From positions 27,250,215 through 27,314,214 of the forward strand of contig CM070561.1 in the NCBI GenBank assembly GCA_036346405.1: a stretch of DNA of 64,000 bases. The letters run 5' to 3'. This DNA comes from Phyllostachys edulis (lineage: Eukaryota > Streptophyta > Magnoliopsida > Poales > Poaceae). Within the stretch, counting starts at the first letter, position 1. The number at the start of each line of letters is the position of its first letter. The position numbers and the translations under genes are program-made. This document shows positions 24,331-36,303 of the stretch, one piece after another. A model generated the notes under the pieces. It saw only the letters and a list, made by a program, of their open reading frames with translations. It made no database searches and was not told the origin of the DNA.

Positions 24331-24913
24331 CAGTATGAACACTGGGAGATCCAAATAGGCAAGGGAGGTCCCAAAGGAACTCTGGGGCGCCCAAATGTCC
24401 TCGAGAGGTTACAAGAGAACGCTAAGAGAGGTCCACGGGAGGTCCAAACAAAGAAAGAGGTTTAGACCAAGGAAGATCCAAATCAAGATGAAAGCTTAGA
24501 CCCAAGGGAGGTCTAAGCACAAAGAGATTCAAGCCAACAAAGGAAAGTCCGACTTAAGGAAAGTCCAAGCAGAAGATTACAAAGAGAGGTCCAGAGCGAA
24601 GGGGTTGAACCTATAAAGAGGTCCGGCTGGGAGGAGGTCTGGGCGAAAGGAAGGACCCAAGAGAGGATGTCTCCAAAAAGGGAGGAGAGACTATCCTGGA
24701 GGACAAACAAGGCCATTAGAGAAAAAGAGGCTAAAAGCCAAAGAACGAAGAATAACTCGGCTCAACCAGGAAGGGATTAATTTGAAGTTTGGTTAGTTCA
24801 AGTTAAACCTCCAAATTTCTGAAATCTTCAAATTAAACTTTGAACTCTCAACAAAAGCGAATGGTTATTATTTTTACAAGCTTTTCAAAATTCTGAAAAA
24901 ACGGGACGTTACA

Positions 24914-24934
24914 AACCTACTCCCCTTAAAGGGA
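24914..24934 (-). other. Polypurine tract of the LARD-like element
   Basis: On the minus strand a purine-rich stretch (AAGGGGAGTAGG) lies directly before the 3' LTR start TGTAACGTCC. Confidence 0.7.
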
Positions 24935-25649
24935 ATCTCGACCCCGAGATTCGGGCTGACTAGAGAATGGGTTAGGGAACCGGGTTTCACCCACTCTTCC
25001 AGAAACTTTCTCTTTTGAGTGGGGCAAACCAAACTATTCTCACACTGACGAGGACTCACCAGAGCCGGGTCGAGCAAAACGCCCACACCAGAGAAGGTCC
25101 GAATCCTCGGGAATCGAGACGAAGCGAGGATTCAAAACAAGGTTCACAAGGACGAAGGAGGTCCACGAGAACAGGGAGGTCAAGGAAGGGACAAATTGAG
25201 CCAAGCAGGGCTCTCGGAAAACAAAAAGGGTTTGAAACACAAACTCGATTTGAGAGCCAAGGGGTGGTTGTGACCCAAAAGACAAGAGGTCAAAACCAAG
25301 GGTAAGTTCAAACCAAGAGGAGGTCTAAACATTAGAGATTCAAACCCGCAGAGGTGGTGCTCGTTAAAAGAGAGGAGAGATCGGTTTAAGGGAGATGCAA
25401 AGGATTCAAGGGGTTCAATTGATCTTAGGGAGACCAATTGAGCGCAGGAGGCTCAAAGTAGCGACAAGAGGTCCAATCAAGCATGAAGAGGTTTAGATGG
25501 ACCCAAGATATTCGAACCAACAAAGGAGGTTTGAGCCCTAGAGTCAAACAAAGGGGTGGTGGTCGAGAGAACAAGCCTTGGGCCAAAGAATAACACGAAG
25601 CAAAACAAGGAAAGGGAGGAACTCCGCAAATTCAAAAGGAACCGGTTGC

Positions 25650-26790
25650 AAGGTTCACCGGAGGTCTGAGGACTTGACTTGAAGCTCGGGAGGAGCTACC
25701 TTCTTCAGGGGCGTAGGGGCATTGGGCGGTGAAATGACCCCACCGCCGCATTCAAACACTTGGATTCCTTGGGCGGACTTGGCGCTTTTGGGTTCTTTGT
25801 TGGTCTTCTTGTTGTCCATGGTATGATCACCCCGAGGAATAGTGGAAGGAGGTCTTGCCACCGAGGTTCCGAGGGTGATAGGAGGTCTTAGGTCTTGGCG
25901 TCTTGCAGAAATCCTAGCTCGTTGAGGAAGTCCTTGATGAATAGTAGGTTGTGACACACTTGTCCTAAAGATCTGCGGAGGTTACATTGATGAAGCTTTC
26001 TTGGCGGGCATTTGTTTGGCGAAGTGTCCTTTCTCCGGCGTAGCAGGTAACATCCGAGGCACAAGGGACTTCTTTTGTGATTGGCTTCTCAAGGATGAGT
26101 GGGGAGTGATAAACCGGTAGAATCTTTGCTGCTCGATTTCTTGCGCCCTGCAAATCCAAGCTCTGAGGGCACACAACCGAGACAAAACCTTCATTGCTTC
26201 TTCTACCGCTTCTTTGGGGTTATTGTAGCAATTAGAGTGGCCACGGAAGGTCGTCGGCATAGGCGTTGAACCACTTTTGGTGCACCGGTGGCAAAATGGC
26301 CCACTTCTTGACAATGAAAACACCGAACTTCGCCTTGAGGTCTTATTACGCAAAGTCGATCATCAAGATTGTCTCGAGGCTTCGCATCATTGGGTAAAAA
26401 GCTGATTTTGAGGGCTTTGACACCAAACTGTTGGATTTTTCTTGGTGAGAGGCTTCTCACAAGTCTTGTGGCTACTTGCGACTTCTTGATCTTGATTTAT
26501 CCTCTTTCTCTTGAGCTGAGGTCCTGCTGACCACAAGGAGCTTGAGTTGAGCAACAGGTGAACTTCTTTGGAACTTGGCCTTTCGGTCCCGGCTTCCAGA
26601 GCTGAAATGGTGGGGGTGGTGGTGGTAGAGCGCATCTCGCGAGTTACGGTTCACCATTGTCGTGAGGGCGACAATAGTTTGGTTCTGTTGATCCACCAAG
26701 CTAACTAGAACTCTGCTGCACTTGATTCTGTTGAGCCATCATTTGATTCATATTCTCATCACTGTGCTCATCAAGCGAGTCTGAGCCGCC
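25650..26790 (-). pseudogene. Degenerate gag of the LARD-like element
   Basis: Several short minus-strand frames form a broken gag. At about 26472-26790 there is a Gln/Asn-rich N-terminal part (QQNQTIVALTTMV). Near 26290-26330 there is a zinc-knuckle-like CFHCQEVGHF, whose last cysteine (RCTK) lies in another frame. Around 26030 a second, decayed knuckle-like word GHFAKQMP appears. No intact product is possible. It indicates descent from a gypsy element that lost pol. Confidence 0.6.
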
Positions 26791-28301
26791 AAAAAGCTGA
26801 TTCAAGTTTGGATCTGCGAGGGTCTTGGAGGAGGAGCGTCAAGATGGGTCGATCTGGCATTGGGGCCTTCGATTCACTAAGGCTTCTTGAGGATCTAGTC
26901 GGGTCCATCTTGGAACAAACTGCCGGAGTTTAAGGGATAAGAAGGAGAAGCACCAAGGAAGAGAGGGAAAAACACTTAGGTGAGAAAGAACGAGGGAGCC
27001 GATGGAGCATCCTAGTCGGGAAAGGTAGGTTAAACAGGAAACAAGAGGCCAAGGGGCCCAAAGAAGCGAAAGGCACAATAGGATCTCCTCTGGAGCTCTT
27101 ATTGCGCGAACTAATGAAACAAAACTGAGGGGACCACTAAACAGAAGAAAACCAGCAACAACAGCTAAAGGGGTTGGGGTGTGGAACAAACTCCTAACAA
27201 CAAGAGGTCGGTAGGATGTCCTTGGAGAGCAAGGACAACGCTGCCACTTCCCCCAAACAGCTCTTTTCTCAGGAGTTACTTGCCACCACCAAGGGTTGGG
27301 TGCTAGCCAAGAGCCAGGAAACGGCCTTCCTAACTTAGCTAGGTCCTAAACCTATGATTAAGGAGGTCCACCAAATGACTTATCTTAAAGACATCCATTT
27401 AGAACAACCAGCCAAACGATTAATCTCCGCGAACATTGGTAAATCAACAAGATTCTTGATTTGTACCTAGGTCGGCTTAAGCAAATCCACAATTGCGCAC
27501 TTTAATTGCATGCTCCTTTGTTCCATATCAAAAGGATTCTCAATCCAACCATCACTTTCAGATTAAGAGACCTAGAATCACCTCCTCAGATTCACCAAAA
27601 TCCAACAATTAGGTAGGTTTTCCCCAAAAGTCTTCCTTTAATACACAATCTTTGATTGGATCCACCAATCATTTTCACCAATTATCCAGCAAAAGTTATA
27701 ATTATACTGCCATCAAGGGTAAACCTCAGACACAAAGTCCATACTCAGATCAAGCTTCCAACCAAACGTTACAATTCACTCTAGAATCGATGAAAGTCTA
27801 AAATCTTTCAATAATCCCATCAAGAACTCACAATCCTACATCTCCTACGATCCATTTAAAACCTTCATCTTAGCAAAGAATCCCCAAAATCTCCAATTCT
27901 CAAGATCAATTCAAAAGGCTTCTTTCAAGCTACCAAGCTTGGCATCCAACACCTAGGTTATTACAGCAGCGCAACTCTTGAGAAACCAGAGCCACCGGCT
28001 ACACCAACCGCTCGGTTTGGCGGCTCTAGGACACGAGGTTCGGTCCTATAGCGGTTCTCGAGGTAAGGAGGTCAAATTAAATTCAAATTAGAGTTCGAGA
28101 AAGGATAAGATTCGAGAATCGAGCGAGAGATAAGAAGGAATAGAGTAAGGCGAGAAAAGATGAAGCAAGATGAGACTAGAGTAGAACAAGACAAGAGGAG
28201 AACCACTAAGCCAGACTTTTAAGTTGGTTTGATTTAGAAAATAGTTTTGAAACAAACTAAAACGACCATGCTAACTAAGGTTCGTCCAACGATCGATATG
28301 G
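26791..28301 (-). other. Leader/internal non-coding region of the LARD-like element
   Basis: Lies between the gag relics and the primer site. No domain or long frame is recognised. It is A/C-rich on the plus strand, consistent with a transcribed but non-coding interior. Confidence 0.5.
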
Positions 28302-28315
28302 AGCTCGATACCACC
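28302..28315 (-). other. Primer binding site of the LARD-like element
   Basis: The minus strand reads GTGGTATCGAGCTC next to the 5' LTR. It resembles TGGTATCAGAGC, with a small change after TATC. Confidence 0.7.
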
Positions 28316-28316
28316 T

Positions 28317-31300
28317 TGTGACGAACCACCTGTGATATCTGACAAAAAGGTCCAGAAGACCCTTTTTTTTTGCGGTACTTCAGGGAGGTCTACGGACCTC
28401 CCAGAGGTCTGCAAGACCTCTTGGAGGTCGTGGCCAACCACCGGCCGAGGTCCACGGGACCTCCCAGAGGTCTTCAGACCTCCTGAGGTCTTAACCAACC
28501 ACCGATTAGTAGCACCTCTTAGTATATCACAGAGGTCAACAGGACCACCCGAGCTAAGTCCCGTGGGACCTCCTGGAGGTCACCTTGTGCACCGAGCTAG
28601 TCGAGGAGCAGTTGGCTGGCTCAAGCAGATCCAAACAAGTGTAATCAAATCCATACACAAGCTAAGAGGAGCAAGAGACAAAACAATAAATATAAATATA
28701 TTAAGGACCAAACCGGCCAAGCTTCTTACAGAGATGCCTCAAGGGCTACAAGAGAATAACAAGAACAGTGGAAAGCAAAGCTTCAGCGATAGGTCCAACC
28801 GATCAGCCCATCGCTGCTCGAGTGGAGGGCGTCCCCTAGGTCACAAGGTCTCCAAAGACCTCTTCTTCATTGAGCTTTGAGCTCCTGGAACCTCCTACAT
28901 TTCGCCGATATGAGCAGAGGGCAAAAGCCATGAGTACATTGAATGTACTCGAAGAAGCCGTGAGGAATGTATGCATTAGATAATTATGCAAGGCTTGCCA
29001 AAAGAGAGTCAGAAGGTTAGTTGCATAAGCGGTGTTTGACAATAAGTAATAACTAGATTGAAAAGCTCAAGTTAAAACATTAGTACATAAATACATTGAT
29101 TTCAAAAGGGGCTGTGAGCACCCGCTCACACCCAAAGACACCCTGGAGCACCCACTCCAGGACTACCCAAGCCAACCGTGGGAGGTCTGGTCATACCCAT
29201 GACCAGAACCTCTCCCACGACCACCCTGGAGCACCCACTCCAGAGTTCCCCAACCAGCCCCTGGACCAACTAATGAGCCAGCCATGACCCCTCTGGAGCC
29301 GGCCAAGGTCTCTTCAAGGCAAAGCCATGACCTCTCACCCAAGTGTCCAGGGGAGCACAAGTTCACAAAGCTACCCCTTGCACCATTTCATCGAGCATGT
29401 CCATAACCAAGGACTTGGCTATTGAATAGATTTTACACTCTGCAGAGGTGTACAACTTTACCCACAATCCACGATCTCTCGGTGAGGCGGGTTCAGGTCA
29501 CCCTTGCTCACTTAGAAGGTGAGCTGGAGAGCGTGACAAGGCTTTACAAAGCTTTGAATTGACTCAGAGCTGCCCGCTAAGGTTTGCCAATCCCCCTTTG
29601 GTCTAGAAGTCCGCAGGTTATGGGGTGCCCCTCTTGCGCCAACGAGTCACACGCTCAACCCAAAGAGCCCCAAGCCAATCCATTGCTAATTATTCACCCA
29701 GACCATTCCCATAAAATGATCTTGTGGTTGCCTTGATTGGCCAGATCAATGAACACAAAGTAAAGTCCTTATTTGTGCTCGAGCAAGACATCCACAACCC
29801 CAAAATGAAGCATCCACTACTCACTCCCGACCTTCTTGCCCGAGCAAAACAATTTGTAATTAACCACGCCAAAAGACCACCCACCTGGCACAACAATTAT
29901 TAATGTGATCTCGCACCACAATCAACACAACTTAGGCATCCCGCCATAGTTGTAACAATGGCACCAACCACGGGTTCCATATTTCAATTAGTCAAGATTA
30001 TTAATTGATGAGGCATGATTCACAGACCCACGGTTTCTAAAGCAAGGCTAAGCATACAACATACGGTCCCAAAGTTGGCAACAACAAGGAATACCAACCA
30101 AAATATCCATCCTAAGGTGTCCAAAGAGTTCATGTCAACATGATCAGTTCAAGTATATCAAGGAGGCATAATGTCAAGTAGGAGGATAGCTACTGCCCAA
30201 AACATGCTTTATAAAGATAGCCATGCAAGTTTAATGAATTAAAATAGCTTTGCAAAGTGGGATCAAGATGATCAAGGGCCACGACTTGCCTCTGTTGGAG
30301 AAAGAAAAGCTTGGTGAAGGAGCTTGATTCACGAGTTTCTCAACGATCACCCGAGATCTACGTTAGCAAAAGAAACCAAATAAGCAAATAATTTCCAAGA
30401 AAACCAAAAGAACTTACTCAAAACCAAGAGAGAAGAGGAGATCCACAGGAGGAGGAGGAGATCCACAGTCGAAGAAACCGAGGAGTTGAAATGAGGAGCG
30501 AGGAGGCAACAGCCCTCTGGTGCTCTATTTAAAGAGCAAGGGAACAGAGCACCAACCCAAAGAAGCGACCGTGTTCAAGGTTTTAGGACAAGGGCACACC
30601 GCCACAAGGTGCGAAAAAGAAATAAAAAAGCAAGGATGTGACACAAAGTAGAAAAAGAGTACAAAGGTAGGTGGCGACATTTAATGTGACTCGACCCACA
30701 TTAAATGCACTAAGACCGCCAAAAGGGCGATCAAAAGGTCATGCAGACCAGGTCAAAGGACATGGTCCACGGTCCAAATAGGAGGTCAAGGAGGAGGTCC
30801 AAGAAGGAGGTCTGCGAGGAGGTCCTAGGACCAAAGGGAGGTCTAGACCGCAAAGGTCTAAACACAAAAGGGAGGTCTAAACCTAAAGGAGGTCCAAACA
30901 CAACAAGGAGGTCCAAACACAGCAGGAGGTCTGAACCTAAAGGAGGTCCAAACACAGCAGGAGGTCTGAACCTAGAGGAGGTCCAAACACAACAAGGAGG
31001 TCTGAACCTAAAGGAGGTCCAAACACAACAGGAGGTCTGAACTGAGGAGGTCCAAACACAACAGGAGGTCTCGAACCTAAGGAGGTCCAAACACAACAGG
31101 AGGTCTCGAACTGAGGAGGTCCAAACACAGCAGGAGGTCTGAACCTAAAGGAGGTCCAAACACAACAAGGAGGTCTCAACACGAGGAGGTTCAAACACAA
31201 CAGGAGGTCTCGAACACGAGGAGGTCCAAACACAACAGGAGGTCTGAACCTAAAGGAGGTCCAAACACAACAAGGAGGTCTCGAACTGAGGAGGTCCAAA

Positions 31301-32728
31301 CACAACAGGAGGTCTCGAACCTAAAGGAGGTCCAAACACAACAGGAGGTCTCGAACTGAGGAGGTCCAAACACAACAGGGAGGTCTAGACCACAAAGGTC
31401 AAAACACAAAGAGGTCCTAAGGATATGAGGTCCAAAAGACAAAAGATAGCTGGACTTCAAGGGAGATCCAACCCTCAAGCAGATCTAGACCCCAAGGAGG
31501 TTTAAATCACGAGAGAACCAGACCTCAAAAGAGGTCCCAAGCGCAAGAGGGTAAGGCGCTCGAGGAGGCCCCGAGGCGAGGAGGTCTGACGGTCAAAATC
31601 TCCCAAAAGGAAAATCCGACGGCCAAGATATCAAAAGGAGAGGACACGAATGGTCAAGATCGAAAGGCAAAGGGAGGTCTGGCGCTCAAGATCTCAAAAG
31701 AAGAGCTGAGCGACCAAGATCTCAAAGCGGAGGACCTCGGCGGTCTAGATCAAAGGGTGCGGGGAGGTCTGACGGTCAAGGATATTCAAGATTAAAAGGG
31801 TGGTCTTTACAAAAGACCAAAGAAGGATCGAGAGGTGGTCCTTGCAAAACAGCCAGAGGAGGTCACGGGATCAAGAAAAACGCAAAGAAAGCGAGCCGTT
31901 CAATCGAAATCGGGCGGTCGAAAGGAAAGGCGTTTGGACCATCCAAACGTCACTTGAAGTTGAGCCGTCGATCCGGATCGGATGGCGCGAACGAGGGCCG
32001 TTCGGACGAGCGAACAGACAAGCAAGGCTAGGCCGTCGATTTAGATCGGACGGCCCTTAGGTGAGAAAGGTAAAGCCTTAAGCGTCTGACCACAAGAGTC
32101 AAAGAGGGTCCAAGCGCTAAGGAGGTCTTGGGCCTGAGGAGGTCTGGACCTTTGGATCCAACGAAGGGAGGACCAAGGGGAGGTCCCAAAGGAACTCTAG
32201 GACGCCCAAATGACCTCGAGAGGTTACAAGAGAACGCTAAGAGAGGTCCACGGGAGGTCCAAACAAAGAAAGAGGTTTAGACCAAGGGAAGATCTGTCAA
32301 AGATGAAAGCTTAGACCCAAGGGAGGTCTAAGCACAAAGAGATTCAAGCCAACAAAGGAAAGTCCGGACTTAAGGAAAGTCCAAGCAGAAGATTACTAAG
32401 AGGTCCAGAGAGCGAAGGGGTTGAACCTATAAAGAGGTCCTACTGGGAGGAGGTGCAGGCGAAAGGAAGGACCCAAGAGAGGATGTCTCCAAAAAGGGAG
32501 GAGAGACTATCCTGGAGGACAAACAAGGCGATGAGAAAAAAGAGGCTAAAAGCCAAAGAACAAAGAATAACTCGGCTCAACCAGGAAGGGATTAAGTTGA
32601 AGTTTGGTTAGTTCAAGTTAAACCTCCAAATTTCTGAAATCTTCAAATTAAGCTTTGAACTCTCAACAAAAGCGAATGGTTATTATTTTTACAAGCTTTT
32701 CAAAATTCTGGAAAAACAGGACGTTACA
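28317..32728 (-). repeat. 5' LTR of the LARD-like element
   Basis: Ends, in plus coordinates, TGTGACGAACC...GGACGTTACA. It carries the ~35-bp array (30866-31384), the hairpin set near 28383-28490, the core palindrome at 29419-29429 and the GAGTAC stem at 28932-28950. Confidence 0.9.
30866..31384 (-). repeat. ~35-bp tandem array in the 5' LTR
   Basis: About fifteen units of the same GGAGGTCCAAACACA / GGAGGTCTGAACC repeat as at 22467-23035. The array predates the insertion of this copy. Confidence 0.88.
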
Positions 32729-32736
32729 CTTTCTTG

Positions 32737-32741
32737 GTTAG
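32737..32741. repeat. Target site duplication GTTAG (left)
   Basis: GTTAG is repeated exactly at 35430-35434, flanking a solo LTR. Confidence 0.9.
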
Positions 32742-35429
32742 TGTCGGGACCTGAATCTGCAAATCCGGACCCTCTATGTATTCTGAACTAGTCCTATGAT
32801 CAGTAGCTAACTCACATAGTTGCAACATCGATAAAATCATAAACATACAGCGAAATAGCTAAGAAATAAACAAATTATTATTAATGAGAAGCAATAGACC
32901 TTGTGGTCAAGGTTTTACAAAGTTTACAACGCAGGGCTTAACAATAAATAAAATAAACTTGCAGCGGAAGAAAATCTTGTGATAGCCATCCGACATGCCC
33001 ACAGGCAATAGAACGTGGCCTAGTTCGCACGGTCTTCAAAATATTCCTCCTCGTAGAACTCTGTATCCTTGGTTCTCCTTCGGCAACTGATCAACAATTG
33101 GCGTATAGCCATGAGTACATAAAGTACTCAGCAAGTCATACGGAAATGTATGCAACTAGTATTCATGCAAGGCGTGAATAAGGATAGCTTTATGGCTATT
33201 TTGTAGAAAGCAGTATTGACAGTAAATACAATAAATAGATTGAAAAGCATAAAGAATAATAAATAAATAGACAATTGCTTTGAAACAACTAGTGAATAGG
33301 CCTGTTCACTTCCCAACCAACAACCAGTGAACGACCAGTTCATCTTCCCAACTGTTCCACCATTCCAACATTTTTGAGAAAAATCTAATCCTCGTGTGAG
33401 ATCACTAGGCATTGTTCATAACCGAGGACACAGCTATTCAAATAGTTTTTAACACTCTACAGAGGTTGTGTAGCTTGACCCACAAGACATAATCAACTTA
33501 TAATGTCCGTTTAACACACTTCTGAGGTATGCGACTAAGTGATTATCATAAGGCTTTTACAAAGCTCTGTTTTGACCCGTTTCTGCTCGCTAAGGATTCG
33601 CCATTCTGGGCCCCCTCTTGCGCCCCTCATCAACCCAAACAAAACCAAACCAAAACATTGCTAATTAGTCAGCCAGGTCCACCCCATCCTGGACATGTGG
33701 TTGTACGATATGGCCTAGATCAATGGCGCACAAAGTTAAGTCCATAGTTGCTGCTCAAGCGAGACTACCTCATCCCATGTGCTTCGCGCCCCCCCCCCCT
33801 TTTATTACCCAACCACTTGCCCGAACATAAATTATTTTCTTTCAACCCGGCCAAATGGCAACCCTTGCTATGGACAACAAATTTTAATAACAGTGGCTTC
33901 CGCCACGATTCCATATATTATTTAGTCAATATTTCCATTTTTGAGCATGATCATGAATCCCATCACGACTAAGCATGGCTAAGCATAATACAATACCATG
34001 TTGGTATTAAAATATGACCAACTAAAATTAAACCAGGCTATGGTGTTCAAGGGTACATGTCAACATGTCATTCACAATTATTCAAGGAGGCATATTGTCA
34101 AATAGGCATTTAACTATTCCCAAAATCAATTGATATAAAATTAGCAATGCATGTTAATATAAAACAATATAATTTTGTAAACTGTGTTCAAAATGATCAA
34201 AGGTCTATGACTTGCCTTCGTCGAAATTTGCAGATGCTTCGGTAGATTGCTCCTGGAAGGTTTCGGAAACGCCAGATTCTATACGTGCAAAACGAGAAAT
34301 TCAAATAAAATCCAAAAATTACAAAATAAATAATGTAAGGAAGATATTGAATTTAGATGAATTTAGGAATTTGAATCGGCTCAATCGGAGTTTGGATGAA
34401 GAAGACATGGCTTCTAGAAGATCAAAACTAAAAAAATACTCAAGAAGGAGTTTTGAGTACTGTTCAACGAGCACTGTACATCGAGCACTGGTTGAAAGGA
34501 ATTTTTGACCACACTGGTCGAAAGGCTATGACCACTGGTCGAAAAGGAAACTACGACAGCTGGTTGAAAGGAAGCTTCGACAACACCTGGCCGTAAGAAA
34601 GCTATGACAACACCTGGTCGTAAGAAAGCTACGACTACACAGGTCGATAGCGGTGATGCTCAGCTGCCAGCTCGTTGGCGCTACGCGCCACGGTGAGGCG
34701 AGCGGGTGATATCAAAATGAAGAGGGTAGACAACGTCACCAGAGATTGTCGGACGACGGCGCAATTGGTGGTGAAGGTGGTTGCAGCCGGTGGTGAAGGA
34801 ATTACGAATTCCCGCAAGGAGAGGAAGATTGGAGATGGGAGATCTTCGGGAGTGGGTTGAGTGAGATGAGGGGCTCCTGGGGCTCTCTTTATATAGGGGA
34901 GGAGGTGCTCGAATCAATAGAGAACTCATGATAATTAATTGAGCAGTTTCGGGTTGAAGTAAAGAACGAAAGAAACGGTAAAATTAATTGCAAGGAGTGG
35001 AACAGACAGCAGTTGATGAGATGGAAACGTGGGTGAGGTTAGAGGAAATGTTTCAGCAATTCATGGTATGGATTTTAATGGTTTGGGTGAGGAGAAAAGA
35101 GGAGAGAGGTGGAGGTCGGTCATTGCTTCTTGTTTCCAAAAGAAAAGAACGAACCGTTCTGGAGGTTGAAGATGAAAGGAGGAGAGAGAAAGAATAAAGA
35201 AAGGAAATAAAATAAAATATGGAAAATTCAAGAAAATTCCACAAAAATCCTTGGAACCTGAAAAGAGTGAATAAAATAATTTTGGATTTAATTGAAGTTT
35301 ATTTTAATCATTTAAAATGTTTTTTCTTTTTCTAAAAATTTAAATTAAGCTTTAAATTAATCCAATAAATTGCAAATGATTCCTTTTATTTTTAAAACTT
35401 CAAAAAGACCCAAAAATCGGGATGTTACA
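32742..35429 (-). mobile_element. Solo LTR, minus strand, Tekay-clade-like
   Basis: Plus coordinates begin TGTCGGGACC and end CGGGATGTTACA, so the minus strand starts TGTAACATCCCG as in the other long LTRs. 2688 bp with perfect GTTAG duplications and no internal region, so it arose by LTR-LTR recombination. It carries CTATTCAAATAG (33434-33445), GAGTACATAAAGTACTC (33113-33129) and a minus-strand TATATAAAG near 34889-34896. A C-run lies near 33790. Confidence 0.9.
34888..34897 (-). promoter_or_regulatory. Probable TATA box of the solo LTR
   Basis: The minus strand reads TATATAAAGAG, in the upstream half of the LTR. Motif-based only. Confidence 0.5.
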
Positions 35430-35434
35430 GTTAG
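35430..35434. repeat. Target site duplication GTTAG (right)
   Basis: Exact copy of 32737-32741. Confidence 0.9.
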
Positions 35435-36303
35435 GAAGCGTATTTCTCAATTTAATTGGAATTTCTAAACCGAACCAAAATGAATCTTTAATAACTTTTG
35501 CTATGAAACTCCAAATGAGTTGATTTTTTTTCTCTAAATTCATCGAAAATCATAATCTACCCGAATATGCAAAAATATTTGAATTTGGTTACCGTTTGAA
35601 TTTATTTGCATTATTTAATTGGTTTTCGGCTTCTTTTTGCAATAGACGTTGATTGCGCGAATGAAATCTTCGATTACCAACCAACTTTATATCCAGAATA
35701 TCCTGAGCAAGGCAAGCACCCCCTTTGATCATATTGATCCCAATATTTTACTTATTGTACTTTGTTTTGCAAATTCTATTATTGCATGCGCGCATGTTCA
35801 ATATTAAACTGCTATGTTTGGGATAATGGTAGCTGTAAATCCTATTTGTTGCATGAATTCTTTTGACATGTTGATATCCCTACTTTCTTAACATTAGGTT
35901 ATGGGTTAGATAATATATAATATCATTTGGAAATTTTGAGTGCGAGCTATCGCACAAATGCTTACTAGAACAATAGTTTTTCCGGAAAGAGATGTAAAAG
36001 GACAATATGACAAATGTGAATTTGGGAGATTTATGAAAATGTCCAGAGGGGTGTGCCTCTGTTATTTTGAATAAAAACAAAATGCAAAACCTAGTTTTGG
36101 ATGCGGGCGAGCTATATTATATTCTAAAAAGAGTGGGGAAGAACTCTCACTCGTAGATAGGGGGAGATTCTCGCCCGGGTAAATTAAGGACCGAACGCCG
36201 ATATATCCGATCTAAGCGTAAGCATACAACCACATATGATAGTATGGTGATGGCCTTAGCTAATTAAGTTATCGAGAACTAGCCTTGCATGAGGGGTAGG
36301 CAG
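35435..36303 (+). repeat. LTR-D, middle arm
   Basis: Continuation of the LTR begun at 19514. It includes a segment with CAAGGCAAGCACCCCCTTTGATCAT near 35708-35732, which resembles the AGCAAGGCAAGCAGTTTGATCAT part of the Tekay-like LTR at 5360-5380. It is cut at 36304 by the Angela-like LTR. No gene is seen. Confidence 0.65.

Larger units (their letters stand above)
19939..24913 (-). repeat. 3' LTR of the LARD-like element
   Basis: Colinear with 28317-32728 but 563 bp longer, almost entirely because of a nine-copy ~58-bp tandem array at 23803-24330 that the other LTR lacks. It contains the shared LTR block (CTATTGAATAG at 21029-21039, GAGTACATT..AATGTACTT at 20552-20570) in inverted orientation, confirming the strand. 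Confidence 0.9.
19939..32728 (-). mobile_element. LARD-like non-autonomous LTR element, 12.8 kb
   Basis: The minus-strand element has LTRs at 28317-32728 (5', 4412 bp) and 19939-24913 (3', 4975 bp) around an internal region of only about 3.4 kb. Ends on the minus strand are TGTAACGTCC...TCGTCACA, similar to the Tekay-like element. No RT, RNase H or integrase is seen, only gag relics. LTRs of about 4.5 kb with a 3.5-kb interior match the definition of LARDs. Flanks are TTTTC (19934-19938) and CTTTC (32729-32733), a target duplication with one mismatch. Confidence 0.88.
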
